A stretch of DNA of 64,000 nucleotides from Panicum virgatum (taxonomy: Eukaryota; Streptophyta; Magnoliopsida; Poales; Poaceae). Position numbers and translations under genes: made by a program. Where the stretch lies: the NCBI RefSeq assembly GCF_016808335.1, contig NC_053144.1:19452403-19516402 (forward strand), in the 5' to 3' direction. Positions within the stretch are counted from its first letter, which is position 1. Each line of letters starts with the position of its first letter. Shown in pieces: positions 11,201-22,293 of the stretch. The notes under the pieces were generated by a model, which saw only the letters and a program-made list of their open reading frames with translations, ran no database searches and was not told the origin of the DNA.

Positions 11201-12334
11201 GGGTGGGCGAGCTGCGCGGGGTCGAGGCGAAGCTAGATGTGGGCTCGATTTGGGCGGAGCGGCTGTGGAGGCGCGGCTCGACGGCGGGCTTGAGGCTCGC
11301 CGGCGTTCGGTGGAGCGGCGGCGGCGTTCCGGGGTGTGAGGTGGAGGAACCGGCAAAAGCGCGAAGGGAAAAGAAGGAGGGGGTCCTCCTGGTTTTGATG
11401 CGCGCAAGAGGAGAGGGGTTGGGGCACTGCGTCGGGCTAGCCACGGCGGCATTGCGGTGGCGGCCGGCGGTGGCCTCACTGGGCGCGTGGCACGAGATGG
11501 AGGCTCCAGCGCAAGGCAAAGGAGGGCGGTGAAGGTGCAGCGCGACGCGTAGAAGCTACCAGGCAAGCAGGAGGTGGCGCGGGGGCGGCCCTCCACGGCG
11601 GGCGGGCGGCGCACGGCACTGGCGGCGGCGAGGTGGCACCGTGGCAGCCGCGCGAAGCTCGGCGGGGGCGCGTGGCAAGCGGAGGAGGTACCAGCGCGAG
11701 GGGGATGGGTCCAGAAGCATGTGGAGGTGCCACATGAAGCGAAGGCGAAGCTGGAGTTGGCCTACGGCCGGCCCAGAGCGGCGGCGGGCGGTGCTCGGCG
11801 CTGACGGCGGGAAACAGAGGAAGGAGTTGGAGGTGGAAGAAAAAGGACCCAAACACAATTTCCAAAAATTCCAGGGACCAGTCTGTAAACTAGCGATAAC
11901 TTTTAAAATAGGGCTCAAATGAAAAAGTGCCCAACATGAAAGTTGTTCAATTTTTCAAGATCTACAACTTTGATGTTGAGCAAAAATTTATTTGATCAAA
12001 GATTCAAGAGCTAAATTTGAAAACATGGAGAGGATTTTTGAATTCTAGGAGTTTTGTCTTTTTCAATACAATTTCACTTTCAACTTAGACTTAAAAGCAA
12101 AATTTGCTGCCATGCAATAAATGCACTGAATTTTGCAAAAACACCCTCCACAAAAGTTATAAATGCACACTCTATTCAATATAACTGCAGAAAGGACCTT
12201 GCATAAAATCATAATTACACATATAACCTTTATATTTACAAAAAGATCCTTTTTCAAGCAATTCAAGCACATGATGCATAATTTGGTTCTAATTATCCTA
12301 AATTGGCTATTTAAAAAAAATATGGGCCGTTACA
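8264..12334 (-). mobile_element. solo LTR of a Ty3/gypsy element, ~4.07 kb
   Basis: Read on the minus strand the element begins TGTAACGGCCC and ends TTCTGCCACA (TG...CA). It is flanked by the 5-bp duplication CACAC at 8259-8263 and 12335-12339. There is no primer-binding site, polypurine tract or pol coding inside, so it is a solo LTR rather than a full element. The first 1.4 kb of its minus strand is closely matched by 39519-40940, including the GC-rich block (10960-11820 here). TGTAACACCC-type starts and LTRs of several kilobases fit the Tekay/Del chromovirus lineage; that assignment is inference. Long Pro/Ala/Arg-rich frames in the GC-rich block are compositional. Confidence 0.75.
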
Positions 12335-12465
12335 CACACTAATTTGGAACTGAGGATAACCATGAGTTGTATATTGTGAATAAATTCAAATTGATTCATC
12401 CCTATGCACACTGATTTGGAATTGAGGATAACCATGAGTTGTATATTGTGAATAAATTCAATTAT
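12335..12465. repeat. two tandem copies of a ~72-bp unit
   Basis: CACACTAATTTGGAACTGAG at 12335 and CACACTGATTTGGAATTGAG at 12407 each continue into GGATAACCATGAGTTGTATA. The end of another unit lies left of the solo LTR at 8240-8263, showing that the LTR landed in this array. Confidence 0.7.
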
Positions 12466-12538
12466 TCATACATAAATAACACAAAAGGTTGTACAAGACA
12501 GTGTGGTATTACCTAGTATGTGCATTTTGTCTGTTGTA

Positions 12539-13510
12539 CTACCTCCGTTCCAAATTGTAGTTTATTTGACTTTTTTGACTCTAAGTTTGACCACTCGTCT
12601 TATTCAAAAAATTTGTATAAATATTATCAAATTTAAGTCATTCTTGAAGATCTTATATTGATAAAGCAACTGTTGACGTCGATTCGGGGCCAACACACGA
12701 TCGCACTCGAATGTGCAGCACGCAGCAACGCTCCTTGCAATGCGTCCGCGAGATCCGATCAGACCGGTTTGTTAGTAGGCTGGTCAGACCGGTTTCGTCG
12801 GGGAGCCTGACGAAGATCCAACGAACGCTCGCCAGGGAGGGACCCCGTCAGAGCAAGCGCACCTTGGGTTGCCCTAGGCTCGGCAGGCCAGCTAGGGCGT
12901 CTTCAAACGCCATGGAGACGTAGAAAGAACAGCATAGGGAAAAGATTAGGGTAAAGAAAAGGTAAAAAGATAAAATGTGTTTGATAGATGCGATTGGATA
13001 CCCTCAATCGGCCGTAACCCTTCATATTTATAGGGTGGTGTGGTCTGTACCCTTTAGAAGTCGAATCCCTAAAAGGTCTCGTGTCAAAATACAACTAACT
13101 CGAATTGGGCGTTTCAGACTGGTCTGACCGGTCTTCGAACCGGTCTGACCGCCCTGGACCGGTCTGACCGGTCAGATTGGGGTGCAGATCTTCCGGGAGG
13201 CATAACTTTCTCATCCGGACTCCAAATTGGACGTTCCATATATGCATTTCGATCGTCTCGACGAGATCTATGCAATAGTGCAATCCAATTGGCAATTTGA
13301 CAAAGCTAACCAGAGCGGTCTGACCGGTTTACATGACCGGTCTGACCGGTTCGCTCGAACTATTTAGCGAACCTCGATATTTGCCAATTTTAGGTGCCAA
13401 CAGCAACCCACAACAAAAGAAGTGATATTTTGCATAAATTTTTGAATAATATGAGTGGTCAAACATGGAGTAAAAAAAGTCGGACGACATATAATTTGAA
13501 ACGGAGGGAG
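12539..13510. mobile_element. Stowaway MITE (235 bp without its insert), interrupted by a solo LTR
   Basis: The ends are CTACCTCCGTTCCAAAT and ATTTGAAACGGAGGGAG, inverted repeats of the Stowaway type, flanked by TA on both sides (12537-12538 and 13511-13512). The two halves, 12539-12670 and 13408-13510, can be paired across the insert. Confidence 0.8.
12671..13402. mobile_element. solo LTR, 732 bp, nested in the Stowaway MITE
   Basis: Starts TGTTGACGTCG and ends GGTGCCAACA (TG...CA). The flanks are a perfect 5-bp duplication GCAAC (12666-12670 and 13403-13407). It carries repeated near-palindromes of the form ACCGGTCTGACCGGT at about 12760-12800, 13115-13180 and 13315-13350. No coding capacity is visible, and the superfamily cannot be assigned from the LTR alone. 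Confidence 0.85.
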
Positions 13511-13754
13511 TAACATATGAGAAATGATAATGAAGTGTAGTAAAAGAAAGAGAGACAAACACAATGACACATCAAAAAGAAAGGAAGATAGGTGGCACCA
13601 CCCTGTATTTCCACTATTTGACGTGGGAAGATTGGTACGCACTATGCCTGCCGTTTTTGCAATGGTAATACTTTGAGGATTGGGGACGACCACAAAAGCA
13701 ATATAATATTGTGCTAACAAGCACTTTGATGTAGTCGATGGGTGTATATATGTG

Positions 13755-14285
13755 TTTTTTCTACGGCATGTGCAAAGCCGAGCTGTGGACAAGACTGAGG
13801 TAGTCCTACAACTGATGTTTGACAAAGGTTTTAAGCCGAACTGCGTCATTTTGATCGGTGGATATTGCTCTTCACATAAGTGGAAAGAGGCAGCTATACT
13901 ACTTGAACAGATGGCCGTGGTCCAGATGTTGTTAATTATGATTTGTTGATGGAGTATATTTGCAAGAAAGGAAGACACACAGAAGCTAGTGAAGTATTTG
14001 ATGCCAAAGGAAGATAGATAGAAGCTAGGGAAATATTTGATTCCATGGTCCAGAAGGTTTCAAAACCGAATGCCACTAGTACAAGTGAGAACCTGCTTAA
14101 TGCTTATGCTACCAAAGGTGGTCTTGATAATATGCATGAGTTCCGTACTTTGATGATAGCAAACGAAATCACACTAAATCATCAATTCATGTCTTCAACA
14201 TATTCATATGTGCATTTTAGAAATATGAAATGGTGGATGAAACTATGCTTATGTTTGCAAAAATGAGGCAGCAAGGATGAAAGCC
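13755..14285 (+). pseudogene. decayed Rf-like PPR protein fragment
   Basis: Broken plus-strand frames give PPR-like strings: KTEVVLQLMFDKGFKPN, GGYCSSHKWKEAAILLEQM, LMEYICKKGRHTEASEVFD, FDSMVQKVSKPNATS and LLNAYATKGGLDNMHEF. The order and wording match P-class restorer-of-fertility-like PPR proteins of grasses. Frame changes occur near 13900 and 14010. A ~39-bp stretch (AGGAAGA...GAAGCTAG...TATTTGAT) is tandemly doubled at about 13967-14045. There is no start codon and no intact frame, so it is a dead fragment, probably carried here with the surrounding repeat sequence. Confidence 0.65.
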
Positions 14286-15757
14286 ACTTCAGTTGCATGC
14301 CTTTCCTTTAGGATTTAAATTGGCCATCTCTATTCTGTAAAATCTTATATTTCAACAGGGTGAACTGTGCCGTATAGTTCAAATCATTTTTATATACATC
14401 ATTATAAAACAATCTGTGAGACTGTCACTGCTGCTTTCAAAGCGTCATTCCTTTCCTGTTATCCAATTCAAAAGGGTTGAAGAATGCCAAATGACTCAAA
14501 TCAAGTTGCATTTCTCCAACACTTGTACCTTTTGAGGATGAGAGGTTCACTGGGGAAGCATCTACCTATCACTTGAGATTCCAAAGCTTAAGTACTTATT
14601 TTTCTGGTTTCTATTTTTCTATGCTCATTTACATGCATTAAATTTGATACTAACTCCAGCAGCAGTGAATGTTTCATTTAGATTTCTAAATCATATATCT
14701 AGTGTGGGATGTGATGGTTCTTCCTTTTTATTTTCATTTTTCCTTTTGCTTTTAGAGTTCTAAGTAAACTTGTCTACACTGTAATGTAGGTTTTGTTTCA
14801 TTAACAAAAAAAAAGGATTTTCATCAAAAAAAACAAAAAAAAGGATTCCTATCAGATAATCATTTTGTTTATGGAACTTCCACAAGCTTTTGTTGCCTAT
14901 GGATATGTGAAATGCCCAGTTCCCTTCTAAGTTCATTTCCTTTTGGTGAGAATATATCTTGGACATGGTTCTGATCAGAGACATGCTAGCCTGCTATGCA
15001 AAAGTAATATGGGGACCAAACTGGCATATAGTAAATGGAAATGAATTTTTTTTTCACGAACGTAATGGGCAAAACTAGTTATGAAAAGCGAGCGTCCTCA
15101 GTAGTCATGCTTTATTGATCAGGCTCCTGGCATCTCTTTTTTTTTTTGGTTGAAAAGACTGGCATCTCTGCTTCACCAGCTGTTCCTATTATTTGAAAAT
15201 TGTGTGCGATACTGAACCCATTCATTTCAATTGAGAAGTGGAGCATTATTAACAGTAGCAGCAAATTCTGGCGAACTGGACAGCTGAGAAACTTATAATC
15301 GAGAAGTAGTGCGTTCTTAGCAGCAATTATGGCGACGAGCTAGACAGTTGCAAAAATGTCTCAGGATGGGCTACCAATATGTTAGGCGTACAGGAGCTCG
15401 TGTCTATGGTGCTGTAAACCTCAACGCAGCATGTGGGCACGCTGCACATCGCAACTAAAAGTGCAGCCCAGTCAGTACAGCCAGTGCCAATTGCTCAATT
15501 CAACAATAAGATCAAGCAGAACATATTAAACATAGGCATCGATTCTTACTGCAAGGATTCATAATACACCTCATAGTTAGCCAATGGTGGGTGCCACATG
15601 CAATGCAACACAAGCAGCCTCCAAAGGAAGCCCTATCCTGGACGACTACTGCACATGGATGCCGAGCTTCTGCTATGATAGGTTATACCGAATACGATAA
15701 CATGGATTGAAATATCAGCAGGGCGCACAACATATACTCTGTGCCACTAAGTTCAAG
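14286..15757. other. intergenic, 3' flank of the RING gene
   Basis: AT-rich sequence with A-runs near 14806-14845. The last few hundred bases before 15758 are probably the 3' UTR of the RING gene. No other gene seen. Confidence 0.4.
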
Positions 15758-18561
15758 CTACTTCATTGATTGGTCATGCTTCGCTGCTGATGGTTGTTGA
15801 TCACCCTGTTGACCTGACGATGAAGATGATCCAACCTTATTGAAAACCCTACCGCCAAAGAGGTCCTTTCCAATCCTCGCTTTGAAGGGGAACTGCCTTT
15901 TGAAGCGGTTGCAGAACAGTGAGCTGCCACTGTGTCTCGGCGCGATAGCAGAATGGTTCCTCTTCAAGCCGTGATCACTGGAAGGAGGGTTTGCGCTGCT
16001 GCTACTCCCACCAGCACCACCACCCAATGAAAGGTTCCTGCGAGCAGATCGGAGTGCAACATGTAGAGGTTCTGAGAATGACACATGCCCTTCATCATCA
16101 GCGGCTCGTGTGCACAGGGGGCAGGGTGGTTCATGGACTTCTGTCTTGGGAGTGCTTTCCTCCAAGCAATCTGCATGGAAGACATGTCGGCATGGAAGGA
16201 CCGCTGCTACTGGCATGTCGGTGTTTTGAACAATCCGGTTCGAGGTCCAGGGTGATTTCTGGCGCAGGAATCTCTCGCACAGCCCACACTTAAGGAATCT
16301 CACTGAATTTGTGGGTGATCTCTGGGACTCGATACTGATATGATCTGAAATGTCAATGGCATCTCCATCGTATCCAAAATCATAACTACTGGCATTGCTC
16401 CATCTGAATCCTTCCCTTCGTGAGCTTGTGTTCGGTTCAGGTGAAGCCTCCATCTTCCCAAGCTCACTCAGTGCACTATGGAACTTGAGCTCTGGACTTG
16501 CCAAGCTGCGACGCCACAGAGGAGAAGCCTGGCTATCATCACTTGGTGTTGTTCGCCCAGCATTAGTAACCTCAGCCATCCTGGACGCTTCTGTTTCTGA
16601 CACTGGATTCCGGTAGACAAGTGGGTAGACTGGTTTTGACATGAAAGATCGCCTACCCATTTGATTGCGGGGCAGATATGGGGCTGGTTGTTTACTAGAC
16701 GATGCTAGCTGACTTGATTCTGAGAATGGGGATGCAGAACTGAAACTGCTCGTGGCAGTCAGTTGCCTCTGCAGCAGATGAACATTAATGTCAGTACTGT
16801 TATACAGACTGCAATATTCTTATTAGTTGCACTAGATGTATGTCATCTGCCAAAGGAATGGGTAGATAACACAGAAGAGAAAATGAGCTTACCTCACTTG
16901 ACTGAGGATAGTCAGAAGTTTCTGGTCTTGATCCTGATTCAATGAATAAAGCAATCATTAATTCAACAGGAAGGTATCAAAGGAATATTAGAAACGCAGC
17001 AATGCCTTTTAGTAGCTTATACCATTGCCGGAAATATATCCAGCAGTCATAAAGAAAAAATTGTAGCACAGTACTTAACTTGCAGTACCAATAATGCCTC
17101 CTCCAATATTTACAATAAAAAAAATAACAGTACCCAGTAGACTCAGTTTAAAACAACCACTGAGACCAATGTGTTTGTTCTCAATATACTTATCAATTGT
17201 CATGGCCGAGATCATTCCAGATACACTTGATTGATTCACAAGGGGCTAAATTCTTTTTAGGCTTAAATATTGCTCAATTTGATGCAAAACAGAACAAGGC
17301 ATAACTACCATGTCCAACCTATACCTATACAACTTAGTCACTTATGACTAACAGAGCATATAATGTATGAAAAGAATAAATATGCCCAACCCAATGGAGA
17401 TATTATAATCAAGAGTGAATAACCATGAAGGTCAGGTAGGGAAAAAAATAGATATCTAAGAAGCAAGAATATCTTAACACAAAAAAGAATGTAGTGTTAA
17501 AATCTACCATTGAAGTGGCCAATAACAACAAATTGCAGGTCCCCATCGACTATGCAATGAGAAGGAATGTTTGTAAAGATACAAATTTATTTTAGAAATT
17601 AGTTACAAACATGTAAAAGATTCAATAAAGGAGCCTAGTCTTCTTTGGACTTAAATGTTAATCCGATGTGAAATCGAACAAGCCATAACTACCATGCTTA
17701 AACCTGATATAACTGAATGTGTGCTGAGTAACAGAGATATACTGTATGAAAAGCATCCGTTAGAAATATTATAAGAAGAGTGCATGACCATGCAAGTCAA
17801 GTAGGGGAAAAAACGGTCTTTTAAATAGCTGCTATAGAAGTGGCTAATAAAGAATCAAATTACAATTCACTCATTTAGTATGCAATAGGAAGGTATGTTT
17901 GTAAAGAATCAAGTTTAGTTTAAAAGTAAATACAGAATAACAGAAGTACAGAAGATTGGTTAAACAAGAAAGATATTCCATATTTTTATCAATGGAAATA
18001 AGTTAGCACACTCTGTTAGTTTTTCAAGTGAAAGCCTCCCATTCGGTCTAACAATTCTATGACGAGATAACCATACTAAGAAAATGTAAAAAAAGAAAGT
18101 TAATTAGCTGGTCAGCTCATGTCAAAATCTGCCATATGAAATGAACAGGTACATACCTCCTGCAGGGGTAGAGAATTCACCGAGATCAAATCTTTGAAGA
18201 GACGGTGTCCAGCGTGGAGCCTGAAGGCTGTCAGATGGACTCCCAAAATAAGAAGGTGCCCCATCAGATATAGAATGATGGTGATTGAGGTACTGATCAC
18301 TGCCAAATGCACTTCTACTTCCTTTACTATGGGATGATAATGATGACACATAAGGTGGGTGATCATGAGAAGCATCATGAACTCTGTGAGGCAATCCATC
18401 TGATGAATAACGGCAGTCCCACCTCCTTGATGTTGGAGGAGAGAAGCTTGAGTTTATCCGCCAACGAGGCTCAGTAGGATCCATGGAACAATCTCTGCTA
18501 GCTGGAATAGACTTTGTCCCATGTGGCCTAGCGGCCACGCAGCAAAGAGCACCCGTCTTGA
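15758..18561 (-). CDS. RING-H2 finger protein (putative E3 ubiquitin ligase), three coding exons plus probable 5' exon
   Basis: Exons are 18157-18561, 16893-16933 (41 nt) and 15758-16768, phases 1 and 0, all GT-AG. The RING lies in the last exon (about 16112-16288): C-x2-C-x28-C-x-H-x2-H-x2-C-x14-C-x2-C, so eight zinc ligands of RING-H2 order are present. The rest is Ser-rich and probably disordered, with a CCVAARPHG motif near the N-terminus resembling plant RING proteins of the At4g39140/At2g21500 type. The expected activity is substrate ubiquitination; substrates are unknown. The start is not resolved. The first in-frame ATG of the 405-nt exon is at 18484 (459 aa), but the CCVAA motif upstream suggests coding starts earlier. 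A spliced 5' exon ending at 19423 keeps the frame open back to an ATG at 19606, across a CT microsatellite, which looks more like leader. Confidence 0.8.
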
Positions 18562-19422
18562 CTAATTTTGCCAATCACGTGCAGCTACTTGCTTCTTTAT
18601 GTTTGACAAGCCTGACCAGAGCAGAGAGAAATTATACACCAAGCCAAGAAAAAGAATACATCAGATGTATAGTATCACCTATGCACATAGAAGCATGTCA
18701 CTATGTCAGTGTTGTCAAGAATAAACAGAAAAAACATCATCTAAAGAAAAGTCTTCTTTTATGGTATAATGAACATGCTATTGTTTCTTACAAGGATGCA
18801 TAACTAGTTGAACTACCCAATTCACAGTTAGGCCACACCAAACCCCCATCCAGAGCACAAATAAGCATATTATTTATCAGGTGAACTATTAATACACCAT
18901 AGAGCTTCTATGCATATATATCTATATGAGAGACTGGCTAATTCATTGGGTGAAGATTTTTACGTAATCTATTTCATTGCCACAAGGTTTAGTAATAACT
19001 GCTCCTAGAAATTTGCGTCAATTAAGTTTCATCAAGTGATTAACCTAGTTCCAGAGGTTAATAAACTAGAAATGAATCCACTTTGCAAATGTTTTTCTAA
19101 TTCTATTTGCACCAAAATACTTCCATTCCTCTTCGGTCACTGATGCCCCTATTCAACAAGAAACTCCCCTCTAGAGGCCAAATCTAAGCGGTGCCGACTA
19201 AGAGCTCCGATTGGTACTCCAACCCTCAGTCCAGTAAACCACCAATCCAACCCAAATAACTCGCAAGTCCGGACAACTTTTGCATAAACTCGAAGCCAAC
19301 AGGTATCAATCATACATATACTTGTGATTGGGTCAGATCCGAATACAAATATCTTACAATAGGGTTTGGGTTGCACGGTTTCGCACAGCAGGAGAAGGGG
19401 AAAAAGGGGGGGTCGAGCATAC

Positions 19423-19497
19423 CTGATGGCTGCTCATCGCCGGTGAAGACCTGGTGGCGGGCGGCGGCGCTCGCCCAGTCGTCGCCGCAAGGAAGAA

Positions 19498-19536
<39 letters not shown>

Positions 19537-19606
19537 GAATGGTAGAAAGAGAGGGGAACAGGAGGGTGTAAAGGGGCAGCAGAGGATGGAATGATGGATT
19601 GCACAT
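19423..19606 (-). other. probable 5' exon/leader of the RING gene with a (CT)n microsatellite
   Basis: A donor CATCAG|GTATGC (GT at 19421-19422) can join to the acceptor before 18561. On the transcribed strand the exon carries a CT repeat of 17 units (19501-19534), common in grass 5' leaders. Joining keeps one frame open, but that frame would translate the microsatellite, so I regard the exon as mainly untranslated. Confidence 0.5.
19501..19534. repeat. (AG)17 microsatellite
   Basis: Seventeen uninterrupted AG units. It lies in the probable leader of the RING gene and reads as CT on the transcribed strand. Confidence 0.95.
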
Positions 19607-19789
19607 AGCAGCACACGCACTAGTGCTTATTTATCATTATCATTTTATTAGACTAAAAAACTAGTCGTTTTCTTTTAAATTTTAATAATATTGTAATAAG
19701 TAAAGGGCCGCATCTTTTTTTTCCAATGATGCTGGCTGATGATTATTTATTCTTGATCAGATAACGTTCGTCAATTTATTTTAAAAAAA

Positions 19790-20118
19790 ATTACACGGTG
19801 CAACTCAGTCACTTACACATATTCACCCCTATTGATCCATGTTTTTTAAAGTTACATAGTGCAATTCAAACACCTAGACATATTTATAGGGTTCACACAC
19901 CTAGACATATTCACCCCTATAAATAGGTACGCAAATTCATATGGCAAATTCTAACGTAGATACGCAAAATCAGGTGGCAAATTCTCGAGATTGACACAAG
20001 TCAACAATTGTCAACAGAAATAGTGCCAATAAATTCTAAAATATTTGCTCCCACGAAGAGTCGAACCCAAAACCTAAAGTGTTACCGACAGTCTTGTAAC
20101 CACTAGGCTATATGCCCT
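19790..20118 (-). mobile_element. probable tRNA-derived SINE relic
   Basis: On the minus strand, GGGCATATAGCCTAGTGGTT and then GGGTTCGACTC look like pol III A and B boxes of a tRNA-like head. The body includes duplicated GGTGAATATGTCTAGGTG-like units and ends near a T-run (TGTAATTTTTTT). It resembles the better-preserved SINE at 21610. No clean target duplication was found, so the boundaries are approximate. Confidence 0.45.
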
Positions 20119-20411
20119 TTCACTTTTATCGATTCATATTATCTTCCTTGCTATCATCTTTCTTCTCCCTCGTGCCAGTTTTTTGCGATGGAGTCATCTT
20201 TACGGAGAGAAGGAAAAATTGTGCACCCAAACAGCAAGAAGGATTGTAGTGCATTGCCAGTGGCGAGAACGGGAGCTTTGCGCATACCTGTTTGTCATCG
20301 AGACCGGCCATATTGAAAGTACGTCAGATGGGTAGGAAAATAGAGGCTATAGTGCCCTCCTAACCAGTCGACGGAACATACCGTAACATCATTGGTTTCT
20401 CATGTAATAAC

Positions 20412-20950
20412 CAGGGTTCACCTAACCGGTGGGAACCGGTCAAACCAGTCCGACCCGGTTTTGGTTTGGGCCGGTACCAAACTGGCCCAAATTCAAAATT
20501 TAAATTTAAATTCAAAAAAATAAAAAAAATCCTAAAAATACTTCAAGGTGCGACGAATCTAATGGTGTCAAATTTTCTCAAAAAATCGTTCATTTAGTAT
20601 AATTTGCGGGGATTTGAAGTTAAAAAAAAACGTGCATACAAAAGTATACAAATACAATATAAAAGTAGTACAAAAGAGAGTTGGAGGGTTCATTTAGACT
20701 AAAATATGTTATATAAATATTTATTTAGTATACTTTGCGGGCATTTGAATTTAAACCAAAAAAGAAAAAAAATGAATTTGACCGGTTACCAGTCAAACCG
20801 GCCGGTATACCGGTACGAACCGGTTGAACTGTGCCATTTGAATTTAAATTTAAATTCCACCGATTCCGACCGGTAACCGGCAAAACCGGACCGGTATACC
20901 GGTACCGGAGCCCGGCGGTTACCGGAGACCGGTCGAAAATTAAAACCCTG
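20412..20950. mobile_element. hAT-like non-autonomous element rich in ACCGGT palindromes, 539 bp
   Basis: Ends are CAGGGTT and AACCCTG inverted. The flanks GTAATAAC (20404-20411) and ATAACAAC (20951-20958) agree at 6 of 8 positions. Both subterminal regions hold many AACCGGT/ACCGGTT words (20437-20480 and 20779-20935) facing each other around an AT-rich centre. Confidence 0.55.
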
Positions 20951-21609
20951 ATAACAACACGAGAAAATCGACTTCAAAAAAAACAAAAACACGAGAAAAT
21001 CCTCCTCCTATGCAAAGGTATTGAATGTAATTAATATCGATGGTGTTATTTTCACATTAATATTAAGAGTAACAAGTGTAAAATAGTGAGATTAAGGAGC
21101 ATCAACAAGGGTGCATATTGGGTTAAAATTGGTCCATTTATTTAAAAAGTGGAAATTCACCTAAAACCAAGTTTAAAAAATTAAAGTTGTCTTCTTCGTT
21201 TTCTAAAAAAAATACTTGTCATGTCCATAGTTGATCTTATGATACTTTGCCGTAAAAGGTAAACTACAAAATGTTTCTAGTTTCTAGTTAGTTTTAGTAT
21301 CGGCGCTGTTAAGTGGTAATTAGCATTCAACATGGACACGAGTAATCTCTATGTCCCAACTCCCAAGTTTACTAAATGAAGCTCGATGGGAGGAGGAGGA
21401 TGAACAAGTAATAACGGGCTCTAATCAATTAATGTAGGTTTTTTTATATGATTTATTTTAGTTTCTCAACTTCACTTATTTCATACAAATCGAGATACTG
21501 TAGTATGAAGCTGTTTTATAAACTCGTGCTAAAATAAACTAGAAGTTAGACAAAATCACTTTTTTTGGCTTTATTGGTTTTGACTTCAGCGGTTAACCGT
21601 TTTAGGATA

Positions 21610-21901
21610 GCGAAAGTGTCCGTAGTCTGGTGGTTACAAGAGTCTCAGTAGCACCTGAGGTCCTGGGTTCGACTCTCTGTGAGAGTGAGTTTTCTAGGAT
21701 TTAACGGCGTTTGTGCTTTTAGTAGTAGGCGGTGTTTCCGTCAACAGCGGAGCGTCTGTGGTGACTTCGTCAATTTTGAGGATTTGCCGGCTCAGTCTCT
21801 CGGAGGTGCTCATAGGAGTAGGGTTGCGTGCGTGTATTCATAAAGATGAATATGTGTGCGTATTTGTGAGCGTCTGCGTCTGTGTTGTGTTTCTAAAAAA
21901 A
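21610..21901 (+). mobile_element. tRNA-derived SINE, 292 bp, with perfect 12-bp target duplication
   Basis: The perfect direct repeat CGTTTTAGGATA stands at 21598-21609 and 21902-21913. The head has an A-box-like TAGTCTGGTGGTTAC and a B-box-like GGTTCGACTCT, the pol III promoter of tRNA-derived SINEs. The body (GTGCTCATAGGAGTAGG, GTGCGTGCGTGTATTC) and the short terminal T/A run resemble grass Au-type SINEs; that family match is from memory. Confidence 0.8.
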
Positions 21902-21913
21902 CGTTTTAGGATA

Positions 21914-22293
21914 AGCCACGCTGTGAGGGAGGACGGGCTCACCATCACGCGTGCCCCCGCCAGGCAGCGACTTCCCCTAGCCTCCTGCTGGCCCTGCGGT
22001 CACGGGGTCACCGACGTGCGCGCACAGGTGTGGGAGTGTGGCGCACCCTGGTTGGTGTGCGTGGCCGCTTCATCCGCTTTCCCGGTGGCGGCCGGAGCGC
22101 TGACCCAGCGCGTCGCGGCCGCGGCGCGCGTTTGGACGGGCACGCCTCGCGCCCCTGGTACCTGGTCGGCTACCTGATGCCGAGCGGCGCGCGGCGTCCG
22201 AAATCGTGAGGCGGCCGGCTCGTCGCCGACGGAGGCGGCCGGCTGCCGTTCGCATCCAACTAGTGGCTGAAGATTTGACGGTCGAGGAATTTC
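21914..22293. other. GC-rich intergenic block
   Basis: A locally GC-rich stretch (about 21930-22260) with open frames on both strands but no recognisable domain, start context or splice structure. It may be a remnant of a gene or transposon. Confidence 0.3.

Noticed and set aside
10917..11920. Several frames of 120-230 codons in a GC-rich block
   Set aside because: The block lies inside the solo LTR and is repeated at 39990-40700. The Pro/Ser/Ala-rich translations are compositional, with no domain.
12335..12465. CRISPR-like repeats
   Set aside because: Only two copies of a 72-bp unit with no spacers, in a plant genome; a simple tandem duplication.
20045..20118. tRNA gene on the minus strand
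   Set aside because: Same reason: a tRNA-like head of a SINE relic with no full acceptor stem.
21617..21690. tRNA gene
   Set aside because: A and B box words are present, but the cloverleaf is incomplete and the segment is the head of a SINE with a target duplication.
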